This document shows positions 50,027 to 61,598 of a stretch of 64,000 bases of DNA, piece by piece; within the stretch, counting starts at the first letter, position 1; every line of letters begins with the position of its first letter. A model generated the notes under the pieces. The model was not told where the DNA came from, did not search any database, and saw only the letters and a list, made by a program, of their open reading frames with translations. A program made the position numbers and the translations under genes. This DNA is from Phycomyces nitens (Eukaryota; Mucoromycota; Mucoromycetes; Mucorales; Phycomycetaceae), in NCBI GenBank assembly GCA_022702545.1, contig JAHRBC010000003.1, forward strand, positions 5,890,001-5,954,000, given 5' to 3'.

Positions 50027-53000
50027 GCTCTAGGAAACTTTGGCAAATCGTGCGATAGGATCCAGAAAATGTTTGTGAACAGAAAAAGGCAAAAAAAAAG
50101 TAAAAGTAGTTTTTGATATTTATTACAATCGAGTAAAATAAGGTCTGTATGTCTGTCAATCACAAATGATTTAAATGTCTATTTTTGATTTCACGCAGGA
50201 ACACAATTCAATAAAAATGGCCAAATCTCGTTTCGTTTGTTCGGCCATTGGCGGCAATTCATTTTACCGCCACTCTGCAGCGGAATAAACGGAGGAACCG
50301 TTTAGGCTATTGACAGTGGAGAATCCAGCCAATATCCATTGGTTTAAATACACGGATTTGCTTAATTTTTATAGTTTACATCCTTCAAGACAATTTTGTA
50401 AAGGCACAAAAAATGTCACTATGAAGGTAGTGTTACCTAGGCAACAGCAGGCATTTATTTAACCGAATTCATGGGACAAAAGATGCCGAGTAGCTATCAC
50501 TATTTAAGCCATCCAAGGTTCCAGATATTGCACAGTCCGAAAATAATAATAATGGCAGGGGCGTATTACCTTGCGATACCCTTTTGAGGTACTTATTGCT
50601 GTATGATGTATAATGACAATGATTAATAAGACTAATTTCGACTCCAGAACTGGTCACTTAAACCAACCCAGCAGCTAGATCAAGAAAACTGGATCAGCCA
50701 AGCAGATCAATAATACTTGAATTGTAGGTAATGTATTATTTCATAAAATACTAACATATGAATATTATATATTTCATATCATTCTCTGTATTATATCATG
50801 AAAATGGCTGTGATATGTTACACAAGTGTGAATATCAACCTGCTTGTCTTACCATGTATTGTATGTATCCAAGGGTTTAGCATATCTGTTTGAAGTGATT
50901 ACTTTATATTTCTCGATTTCTCCTAGAAAAAACTAGCGTATTTCTGTACATGCATTTTACCAGGAAAAAACCCCATTTTGAACACTTTTCAGTACATACA
51001 TGCACATACATATATAGTAACTGACTTACTTTCTATGCACTATTTTGAGGTTATTTATTCTGACAGACATCGTCCGATATAATCACACGAGCACAAAATA
51101 TGGACCGAGCGCTCCCGTACAAAAATTAACGTGTATATCAGATGCAAATGCTGATATTAAGCATTTTAGAATAGCGCCTTATTTTTTAAATACATATGTT
51201 TTGACGGGTTTAATCAAAGTGTCACGAAACAAATTCGACAATTGACCATCGTATTTACCAAAGATATATACTACACAACCCATGGATCTAGAGGTACCAT
51301 GTGCTATCTATCGGACGTGATATAAACCAAGGTGGTGTACTTATTAGCCACAAACACACAAATTTAATTAATATAAAGCCAACCGACCAAGTTTAATTTT
51401 GACAGGTTACAGAAACACGCCACAATATATATGGCTTGCTAAGCAGATACAGGACAATTCTGCTAAACTGAAAGAGACAATTGTGCCTCCACAGCCCGAG
51501 AAACACTTCTACAGTATAGTCTTCAAGAAACAATCACCGAATCTGTGAAACGTGAATCAACAGTTTAGTCGCACCAAATCAGCCGATTCTCAACGCCTAA
51601 ACGGTGATTTAGTAAAGGTCAAATTAATGGTTTATTAAAGACTATCTTTAGGGCGATGGGCGGAAACATTATCAACAACGACATGGATGTTTTTTTTTTT
51701 CAATCTTGAACATGAGTCTCATACAATATCCACTATTTGTCTTGTCAGATTTCTCTCTCCTACCGGTTCATTCTTTCTTTTTGAATCGGCAGCAACCTTG
51801 ATTATCTTGAATCTAAATGGTTTTCTGAATCTAATATTTATAATACCTTGAGTATGAACCGTCCAAGTATTTTTTGTGTGGGTGATTTCCGAGAATTAGC
51901 CTATGGGATAACCTGCAATGGTTCAAACCCATTTCATGTTTTTTATTGAATAGAACAATACTCCTCTTTCTCCGCATTATTGCATCTCCAAAATGATTTC
52001 TTATATCACCTTGTTAGCTTTTATAAATAAACATATCTGAAATTTTATAATATGTGGAATAAGGAAAACAACGAGTAATGTTGAGCTGAAGCATCTAAAA
52101 TACAATCAAACCCACTGGAAAAATAAGTTGTCTGTTATTTGGGTCCTCTCGAGCTATTCCACAAAAATATAACAATGTACATTTTTACTTTTCAATTCTT
52201 ACCTTTCTTTAATTTAAATTTGAATCGTTTTTGTAAACCACTTTTAAGTAAACTGATTATTAGATGTCTTGTGAAGCGCCTTTCGCAGTGTTTACATGTC
52301 AATTAGAGTCTGTTGACTATTACTGTCTATATCTTATTTGAGTTGCACCAAGATAAAAGTCTTGGCCAAGCAAATCTAATAAAATATTCATGTTTCTTAT
52401 TGCTCGTTGCAGCTTATTAACAAGAGCACGTTCTTTAACTTTTAAACAACCATTAATATAAAAGGCAGAACTTGCTTAACTTGGCTTCTACATCCCATAA
52501 CCACATGTTTATATTCTCTGTTCAATACCCACAGGAGATATATTGAGTATTGAATTGCCCACACCCTAAGGTATTCATCGGTATTCAGGATTTCGTTTTC
52601 TTTTATTTTTATAGAATATAGCTCTTTATCACTATCTTGTACAAAATATACGTAAAGTTTTTAAACAGTTTAAGTGGCATAAAAAACTCTTGGTAATATT
52701 CTTATCGTACAAATTATGTCCAAAAATAACTCTAATATTTTTAAAAGACCCTTTCTTTTGTTTCTGTTGTGGAAGCTTGAAGCCATTTTCAATAATAACA
52801 CTTTAGATTATACAATTTTTAAGATCGGAAGACATTAAAATACCAAAAAAAAACATTTATCAACCTTTAAACTTATTATTGCCATTTGCTTAAGCGTGAC
52901 TTACAGTAGTTATTTTTCAAAAGCGAGCCAAGTATCTGCTTGATACTTATATTGAACAACTTTAGACATAGTCCAAAGACAGGCATAAACTGAAATATGC

Positions 53001-53486
53001 TTTAACACAAATTTAACCCATTTTAAAGAAAATAGTCTTTATTGGCATTATCCTTAGTAGTTTTATACATAAAGATTTTTTACGTACATGACTAATATTT
53101 TTTGTTTTTATAGGGCCAAGTTTCCAGTCTAATAGATTAGGTTCACTTGATGATTGCTTTGTGCATTTCTTACTAATAATCCAAGAAGATCCTTTAGATT
53201 TTTGCTGATATTGCCTACAAAAGGTCTTGGTTGCAACTTATACGTAAACAAGTCAGTTTTTCTCTATGGTATAAAATTCCTTATCAATACTTTATGTCTG
53301 ATTTTTCTTATTATTATTTCTTGTATTTAGTAGAGTATAGAATCTTACCTTGATTGTTAATGAGTTATATTGGTTTGTTGGTATCTTTAAGGGAAATAAG
53401 AATACTGTTAGAGTGTTATTTATTGAAGAAAGAATATTATAGCTGTTTATACACTATTATTCAACTTTCCTTGTAATTAGAGTCCT
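50027..53486. other. gene-poor AT-rich region
   Basis: The left end is the FUSC promoter side. Only one coding-like stretch is seen (51376-51548, listed separately). The rest has low-complexity A/T sequence without usable frames. Confidence 0.5.
51376..51548 (+). pseudogene. orphan coding-like frame, unidentified
   Basis: About 56 open codons ending TGA at 51546-51548, with LTGYRNTPQYIWLAKQIQD and a Pro/Lys-rich end (VPPQPEKHFY). Composition differs from the surrounding AT-rich sequence. There is no start codon and no splice partner found. It may be a decayed exon or transposon piece. Confidence 0.2.
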
Positions 53487-53643
53487 CATCGTGTAATGGT
53501 TGGTTGTCACTGCAGCAGTGAACATTGTATGCGTGCCTGGTGTGTAAATATTGAAAGGCTAATTTTCCAGGGCCATTAGCAAGTAGTAACCGGATATCGG
53601 TTGTGGAGTCTGTATTTCACTCAACTGTGGTATGCATACAACA
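53487..53643 (-). repeat. dispersed hairpin repeat, copy 3
   Basis: Reverse-oriented, diverged copy. It begins with GTGTAATGGTTGGTTGTCAC and ends with GTATTTCACTCAACTGTGGT followed by a palindromic ATGCATACAACAGTT. The blocks occur in the same order as in copies 1, 2 and 4. Confidence 0.65.
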
Positions 53644-55954
53644 GTTAATAATATAAGCTGTATATTTAGATGGAAAGAGAATCCCAAATATATAAAATCA
53701 AACTAAGAGCAAAAACTCGATCCTCGGGTAGTGTTTATTTTACCATGTTATATTTAATAGCTGTAATCTTCTATTATTCTAAGAATATCGCTTAGGTACT
53801 TGTACGCTGTTTCTCCAAGTTCATTCAATTTTTTGTACTTATATTTTAGCTTGCCTATATATGCAACAGCGCATTTATAATCCATTGGAAGGTTTAATAT
53901 ATACTATACAATATTTGGTGGATTCCAAATAATATTATTGGATATGTGGTGTTTAATGGCAAACATTTTAAAAATAATGATTATAATTATAATGATTGAT
54001 ATTGATATTGATATTGATATTATTATACATTGTGACGTCTTGGCTAAAAAAATTCTAGGAATATGATGACAAGGCAAAGAGAAAGAGGATTGACAGGCTT
54101 AATACAATGTAAAGTAACTCATAGTTTAGCAAGTAGCTTTTTAAAATAGTAAACAAAAATAACCTTCTTTCTTTATTTGATGAATAGATTGTTTATATTT
54201 ATATTAGTGAAAAATAAAAAAAAATGGAAGACTGCCAATACAAGGCAGTAACGCAACACTTGAAATAGTTATGTACTAAAAGTAAAAGGGTAGCATGTTT
54301 TCAAAGCGAACAATCTAAGAGCCACAAACACGGCGTAACTATATACGCCCATTCTCTGTAGTAAACATTAGCCCTTGGGAGCCAAAAAATTGTCTTCCAT
54401 ATTGAGTATTGAGAAGAGGCTAACACGTATAATTTTATTTACATTGGCGTAAAATACATTAAGGCTCAAAGCAAACACATTGTAGCATTTTGCAGCCTAA
54501 ATTACTCTAAACTTTGGTAATGAAGTACCTGAATCATATACGATAATATCATCATGTTCTATTTTATCAACGTGTGTGAGGTCCTGGTCAATTTACTCTT
54601 GGGTGCAGATATGTCTCGTGTCAAATAAGAATAATTTTGTATTGAAGCTTTAAGAATGTGGAAATTTTGTATTCTTTATTGGCACAATATTTATCGTTCC
54701 ATTTGGGCTTATTCTTTCATTCAGGTAGGTGCATTAAAGCTTTCCTCACAAACTCTGGGTCTTTTATGTGTTTTCTATTACTAACTCTTTATATATTGTC
54801 AATAAAGTCCCATTAGCTTATAGACTGGCTTACATAATATTTTGTCGGAAATAATAGTACTTGTCACTATGGGACATGAAAAAAAAATCTGAAGAACTTA
54901 AAACAAATGTTCTTGTTTTACTATAGGTCATTTTGTTTCTGTTATCATAAACTCAAGATTGACTAGATAGATAGTTACAAGCGCTTTTAACAACACTCCA
55001 TTTTCCGTGACCTATATACAAGCTTAAATAATAAAGGTAAAGGTAAGATGTACATGAAAAAGAATAAAATGGAAATCTCGAGATTCTAAAGGCAAACCTG
55101 TACACATTTTATTTTATTTTATTTTTACCTTGCAACCAAAAAAATAAAACAAGAAACAGTATTCAAAAATACGAAATCTAAAATTAAACTAGAGTACTAA
55201 TGAATGTACCATATACATAGTTTGGATTTGATATTACCGAGAAATATCACTTTAATGGCTGAGATAAACTTTTCTATAATTACCCCGATTCATGGATTTC
55301 ATGTAATTTTGAATACGTTACAGCAGTAATAGGATTCTTTATATTCAGAAAAAATCTCATTTCTCTCTGTCAGTTTGCGACACTTATATAGAACTTACTC
55401 AAGCTAAAAACACACATACTTGTACTTACAATTCGTTTAAAGTTATATCCAGACCTTTATACAAAAAAAGTTGAAAATTATTACCTTTACACAGAGTTTG
55501 GTCTCTGTGTCATCCTTGGTGAATATGAGGAGGCTAAGTTACCTTTTAAAGACATTGTATCTTTGTTAAAGTTGCGGTATAGCTCTCAGCAAGAATTAAT
55601 AGATCCAGTATGTTTCAGGGAATCCTAATAAATGTCCCAAGCCTCGTATCCGGTCATGTTAATTAATAACATCTACGATCGGTTCTTTTGGATTGATTTT
55701 TGGTGCTTTTTATCAATAATAAATTACCATTTATAAATCAACCTGACCAAAGTAATACACTTATATCACAAATATGCAAACTGCTGCCGAGCCTACGGCC
55801 TCTTAAAAACCCAATTGCAATGTCTTGGACTAATATTTTTTTTACAATTACTTGATCTTGGTTTCATAATGGTCATTCACAAACTAGCCAAGTATCACAT
55901 CAATACAAACCAGTCTATTCAAGACATAATCGAATCGGGCCGAAATAAAACAAG
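53644..55954. other. gene-poor AT-rich region
   Basis: No gene. An (ATTGAT)-type microsatellite lies at about 53994-54022. Simple A/T-rich sequence otherwise. Confidence 0.55.
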
Positions 55955-56285
55955 ATAGCCATTATATATATATCAAAGAATTATTACAGTGGTTCCAGTG
56001 CCAAATTGCGTCTCTTGTTACATCAATTGGTTTATTAAAAGCGCAGTTAGACACCGGAGCCACTGTATTAAATATCAGTCTTGGTTTTAAAAAATACACA
56101 AAATCTCCTGAGAGTTGCTTTATTCAACGCTCACACAGGGTTGTTTTATGCAGGCCTTTTGTTCCCAAGAAAACTGCTCGATATATTTTAAGAATAAAAT
56201 GTGTTTTGTGCAGAACTATTCAATTGATCAGTGTAATTACTTTACAAGATATAGGAAAACATATGGTCTAAAAATGAGTAGTGCG
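55955..56285 (+). pseudogene. possible gypsy-type aspartic protease fragment
   Basis: The plus strand reads QLDTGATVLNIS at about 56044-56080, matching the active-site D[ST]GA motif of retropepsins from LTR retrotransposons. It continues open for about 75 codons (RVVLCRPFVPKK, then LQDIGKHMV). No reverse transcriptase or integrase follows, and upstream frames have stops. It is a short remnant at best. Confidence 0.35.
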
Positions 56286-57142
56286 ACTGCGCCTTGTCTG
56301 TGAATATATACAATACAAGCTTTTATTTCAAAAGAAACCAACCCAAATAGACTTTTGAAGGATCAATATACCAATACACCTCCCCATTTACTATTATACG
56401 ATATCAATGTACATTGGATACTATAAATGTTTAATCAATCTCTCTTGACATGTTTATTACTACTTCGTCTCGTATTCTCATCTGAATATGTAAATAGATC
56501 AAATATCAAACGACACGGTATAAAAGCAAAGCCTTGGTTCTATTTGTCAATATTCTATAAAATATTACATTACTTTTATTTATACTTTTATTAAATCAAT
56601 TATTGAGAACTGGCTTTACAATAGAACTTTTTAAAGGATACAAGCTTTTGGATATCCTAATTCATTTGATATATATCAATCTCTCTACAAAAAAAAGTGT
56701 ATCTTTCTTTGTTGTGCACTTACTTGATATTAACAAGAATATGGACTATTAAATTAAAGTTTTCTTTTTCTGTTGCTATTTTTGTGATATTTCCTCTTCA
56801 AAACTTGGATCTCACACAAGTGTATCACTAATCGGCTTATCAAAAGAGTTTTCTGTAAACATGTCTCATTTACCCTTAATATTATGTTACTGAGATGCTA
56901 AATCATCGAGTACAACTGTGACTGGTCGTGGGGTTGGCCCTTATTTTGTAAACTTTATAATAAAAAATCGGCCTTGGGCCTATTATGCTTCAAAATTAGT
57001 GGGGCTTAGAGAGAAAAAGGAAATCGGCGGTTATGTGATATGCCCGCCTTAACTTAATTATAAAAGTATAAAACAAGTGAGGATCCCATTTTATTTGTAT
57101 CTCTCAAACTACAGCCTCTTCCATCTATTTCATTACTACCCA
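56286..57142. other. intergenic DNA upstream of the phospholipase gene
   Basis: AT-rich, no gene. The stretch just before 57143 (TATAAAAGTATAAAAC at 57058-57073) contains a TATA-like sequence about 75-85 bp before the start codon, a plausible core promoter. Confidence 0.45.
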
Positions 57143-58927
57143 ATGCGAGCCTTTGGTTTATCTTGTTTGTCCTTGTTGGTCTTATCGGCTCTCTTGACCG
57201 GAACAGAAGCCCGCAATGCTGATAGTATTGACAAATGTCCTCCATTAAAGGCGCGTCGAAACAGTCCCAAAGATGTAACCGATGTGCGAATCGATGATAT
57301 CAAAGTAATATCTTCATTGGGAGACAGGTATGCTTTAAATAAAATATATCTACTGTGAATATGTATTAAGTATATGAATAGTATCATTGCAGGTTTTGGT
57401 CTTATGGGCCGAGGCAACGGTACAACAACCATTGATACCGTCATAGAGTACCGAGGTCAAAGCTACCCTATTGGTGGAGATGATGGTGCAGAGACATTGG
57501 CAACATATACAAGAAGATACCAGCCAAACCTCAAGGGAGCATCTGTTGGCGACCATTTAGTCGAGCGTTGTAATCGTGAGTTGTGCATACTGTCTATATA
57601 AAACCATGTATTGAAACGGTATGCTTTGATCTAATCAAATTTCTAAACAATTAGTTGAATACTGCCCAGCCTTGGAATGTAGGGATCCTCTCAGGAGTGC
57701 TGTATAATCTTTTAATAGACTAACTCCCATGTTTTAGATGAACCCCTGTTGGATAATCTAAACGGTGCAAGAAGTGGAGCTGTTGCTAAAAACCTTATTA
57801 CTGAACTGGATTATGTTATTCCTCGTAAGTTTTGATCCAATTATTCATTAAAGATATGGAGCTAAACAATATATATCTATAATAATGGAACAAAAATAGG
57901 TATGAAAGACTATCCTGGTATAGACTTTGAGAACGACTGGAAGCTCATTACAATTCAGATAGGAAGTGAGTCGTACAAATATCTTTCTGACTAAAAAATG
58001 TTTTAACTAATACATGCATGTAGGCAATGATCAATGTGGATCTTGTACTTCATTCGCAAACGAAAGTACCGTTGAAGCCTATACTTTGTATGTTGAAGCA
58101 GCCATTGAGAGAATTCAAAATGATATTCCAAAGACCATTGTCAACCTAAGTAAATAATCACATATCCTGTAAAAATCACCTCAAACGACTAACATTGTTC
58201 TTCATACAGTTGGAAACTTGAACGTGTCAGCTTTGTTGCCTTTGGCTGAAGCACATGCTGAGTATTGTCCATCAAATGATACCAGCGTAAATTATTTTAC
58301 TCCAAAGGCAGAATGTCCTTGTCTTTCTTCTCAGGAGCAAATGGACACGATGGACTATCTGGCCGACAGTAAGGAATTATTCCAATATAAACAAAAACAA
58401 AAAACCAAGCCGTCTTAGTTGAATGACTTTATCTATATTATTAGATTATAACAAGGCTTTGATAAATATTGCCCATAAATACAGAGGAAGAGAAGGACAA
58501 GATTTTGCGGTAGTATATCAGCCTTATGATATTAACTTTATCAGTTATCCTGTTACAGTTCTCAGGTACAAGGGTTTTATTAAAAACTATATCTTGATAA
58601 GCTGTTCTATTATACTAAAAAGCACAAAATCAAAAAATCTAGTTCAATCGACTGTTTCCACCCGAGTTTGTCCTTACACAAATACTTTTCAAAGGTTAGT
58701 TTATTAATACTTTCTTATAAAGATAATAGTCTTGATTGTATTGCAATTTTAGCTATTTTGGAATTCGCTTTTCCTTCCTAGCGATCGTAAGCCTCAGCAT
58801 TTTGATTACGATCCAAGCCTTTCGGTAAGAAATAAAAGTGTTGCTTGACCAGTTGAATACATAAATATCTAACAAAACGACGTAGCTTTATTGTCCCAAG
58901 AAAACGGATAGAATTTCTACGAATTAA
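57143..58927 (+). CDS. secreted GDSL phospholipase B-like enzyme (375 aa, 11 exons)
   Basis: Exons: 57143-57327, 57382-57575, 57655-57678 (24 nt), 57738-57824, 57900-57965, 58024-58149, 58210-58368, 58445-58565, 58643-58694, 58753-58824, 58886-58927; all keep frame. A signal peptide (MRAFGLSCLSLLVLSALL) opens the protein. The SGNH/GDSL blocks are present: GDSIIAGFG (catalytic Ser, completed across the first splice), LNGARSGA (block II), IGSNDQC (block III Asn) and DCFHPS (block V with catalytic Asp and His). The run YPGIDFENDWKLITIQIG is typical of the phospholipase B1 (PLB1) family, including animal and fungal members. It should hydrolyse ester bonds of phospholipids outside the cell. The upstream ATG at 57077 would bury the signal peptide, so 57143 is preferred. 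Confidence 0.88.
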
Positions 58928-59161
58928 CATGGTTTATAATTGCGATGTGGATTATGATAGTATAAAAGTTGCCTAAATATCAACTCAAGTACGATTTAAA
59001 TTTTATATGTATACCTTTATTATGTAGTATTAAAGGTTAATAATATACTTTATATAACTAAAAAATTGTCAGATAATAATAAGGGCAAGGGAATAAAGCA
59101 GAAACAAATCCATCAGCATTTATCACAGTATCTTTATAATCACTTGCTTTATTATTACTGA
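58928..59161. other. short intergenic DNA
   Basis: AT-rich, between the phospholipase stop codon and the right inverted repeat. Nothing recognised. Confidence 0.5.
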
Positions 59162-59295
59162 GTATAAAGTGTATGAGTGTCTTATGGATAACTCTTGAGA
59201 TATTAACTTGGGATTATTAACAAAGAGTAACCAAAGATCGATTATAGAGTTTGTATTTCACTCAGTTGTAGTGTGTATACAACAAACACACCAGT
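59162..59295 (-). repeat. dispersed hairpin repeat, copy 4 (truncated)
   Basis: Lies at the outer edge of the right inverted repeat. It matches copy 2 closely up to the point where inverted-repeat identity ends (59162). The TGGCCATTACAC end seen in copy 2 is missing. Confidence 0.65.
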
Positions 59296-61156
59296 TGCAA
59301 ATTCAATGACTGAGCCAAACCAGTACAACTATCAGTAACAAAGTCAATGATGACTAGACTGGAGCACTAAAGCAACCTATAAACCAATTTTAAGCTTAAT
59401 TTTGATGGCTTATAATGATACATATTTTACAGCCATAAAACTATAGTGATTGAGATATAACAATAAAACCAGATATAGTTTCTTGAATATAGTAAGGTGT
59501 GGACACCCTCAAATAGAGAATGGGGTTTGCAAGGAATTCAAGCCGAATGTTGACACTAATGTTTATAAAGTGTCTAATTGCATATGCAACCAGTACTTTG
59601 AATGGGTAGTGTTATTGGCCATAGAACTTTCCATATTGGATATCCTTTGGGTAGTATGAAGAATCATATGAAAAGGTGTGGGTGTTAATAAGGTGATTGA
59701 TGGTTGAGATGCAGTGAATGCTTAGATGTAAAGAATTGGTGATGCATAGTTGTGGACCATGCAAGACAGATTAGAATGAATGTGAGGTTGTGTTGTTGAG
59801 TAATGTAAATGGTGCAAGTAGTTGAATGCTGAAAAGGTAAAGACAAGGTGGGAGAATACGCTGAAGGATAAAGATGGTACACGTAGATTATTGCATGAGG
59901 GGTTGATGATGCATAGATGTTTGTTTAGACGGAGTAGAATGAAGATACACAATACATCTTGCAAGTGTTTGACACACAAGTATCAAGATAATAAATATCA
60001 ATAAAGTATTATTGATTCATTTTCATTTATTTTTGATTTGGGGTTTTTTTACACCGTGTTTGTTAAGACACATATTGGTGCTCCACAGCATTCCCCCACC
60101 AATGAGAAAAGCTTAAAAAAAACTCATTTGGGGCTGGGCAGATAAATGTCCTCGCCAGTAATCAGCATATTGCGGGGGGTTTATGTTTGTGGGGTCATGA
60201 CAGTGCAAGCACATGTTCGGCAGACCGTACATAGGAGGCAATAGCTGTGGAAAGACAATAATTTATCAACCACTGTGAATAAAGAAAGAGAGAAAGGAAT
60301 TGGCAAGTTTCGACCTCTTATTTATAGACAAATAAATCGGTGTTTAAATAAAATAAATTTTTAAAACGCAAGTCACGGAGTGGGAATATTTTCTTTGGCG
60401 GTGGCTTGTAGGTTTTCACGTGAGTTCTACAACATTCTCTTGAAAAACACCCAGTAAAAATACATATTATAGTGTATTTATTATTAATCTCTTTAAATAC
60501 AAAGCATCACTCCTTTAACAGTTAAGGAAGCTCTTTAACTAGAGAATATAGTTGCAAACGTATCTAAAGAATTTATTATTTAGTATCGCCTATTTAAAAA
60601 AGAGGTTTCTCAAGTACCACATACTACCCGAACCTTTAATCCGTGCTCGTTTATACACATTTTATTACTCTTTTTTACGGTATAATATTATATTTATTAA
60701 ATTGTTTTGCTCTCTAAATCTTATAAAGAGTATTTACTGACAGAATTTGAGTATAATCCAAAAGATAAGCTCGTTCAATATTGCATTTATATCGAATCGC
60801 CCATAATTAATAGATTGGAAAAACGAAATACACAAAAGAAGTATTTAAAGGGCTTTAAAAGGGGTAATAGCTGGTGAATTACAGAATTACGGAAGACCAA
60901 TATCTCATTGTATGACTATGAAATTGTAAAAAGTCCCATACAATATTTGGCCTCCTAGGCCACTCTTCCACCAGACATTACACTTTATTTATGGCCTTGA
61001 CCATGTCTCCATCCCGAGAGCTTGGATCGATCATGGCCTTCATCTTCTCATCCTCAGCTAAATTTTTCAGAGGTTTTGTTCCTTTCAGGATCGAGTCAAT
61101 TTCGCAACTACGCCTTCTTACTCCCAAGACTATACGCCAGCCCACTTGACCTCACC
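59162..61156 (-). repeat. 2.0-kb inverted repeat, right copy
   Basis: Reverse complement of 41141-43137, differing at only a few positions and by about 2 bases in total length. It contains the same open frames: 59450-59659 plus and 59822-60004 plus, and the 57-codon frame on the minus strand at 61151-60978. The two copies face each other across about 16 kb. Confidence 0.92.
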
Positions 61157-61598
61157 CGGATATTTCACCTGTACCATTATTTCTCAAGTAGTACCTAGAC
61201 TGCCAATAGTAATAGCCTTTGAACTAATACAGAATCTATACATTTTTTTTTTCTAGAGAAACGAATAAAATGTACTTCTCTTAAAATTTCTTTGAAAGCA
61301 GACAAAAGAAAAACATGTTTCTGTAGGCCAAACATATTTGATTAGGTTTTATTTACGAATGGCCACTATTTCATAATTGGTATATCACTTTATGTAAAAT
61401 AGAGAACAAGCTATTAAATGGGATCTACCAACAGAAAGTAGTCTATTGCTTGTTCTTTTTATCAACTCAAATAATATACCTTTACCTTGTATAATATTTA
61501 TCTATGAACGCAAGCTTATATTGTTATCACCCCAGTATGCAATATATATCATAAAATAATGCAAATATTCATTCAAAATACAGTAGATCGAGAGTCAG
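61157..61598. other. intergenic DNA
   Basis: AT-rich; between the inverted repeat and the 3' end of the SANT/U-box-like gene. No gene. Confidence 0.5.

Noticed and set aside
53487..53520. tRNA-like promoter box (GTGTAATGGTTGG) suggesting a tRNA gene or SINE head
   Set aside because: The A-box resemblance is weak, no cloverleaf can be drawn and no convincing B box follows. I kept it only as part of a dispersed repeat.
57679..57704. Extension of the third phospholipase exon beyond 57678
   Set aside because: Reading on gives CRDPLRSAV then a stop; splicing at GTAGGG restores the family sequence CPALEYEP.
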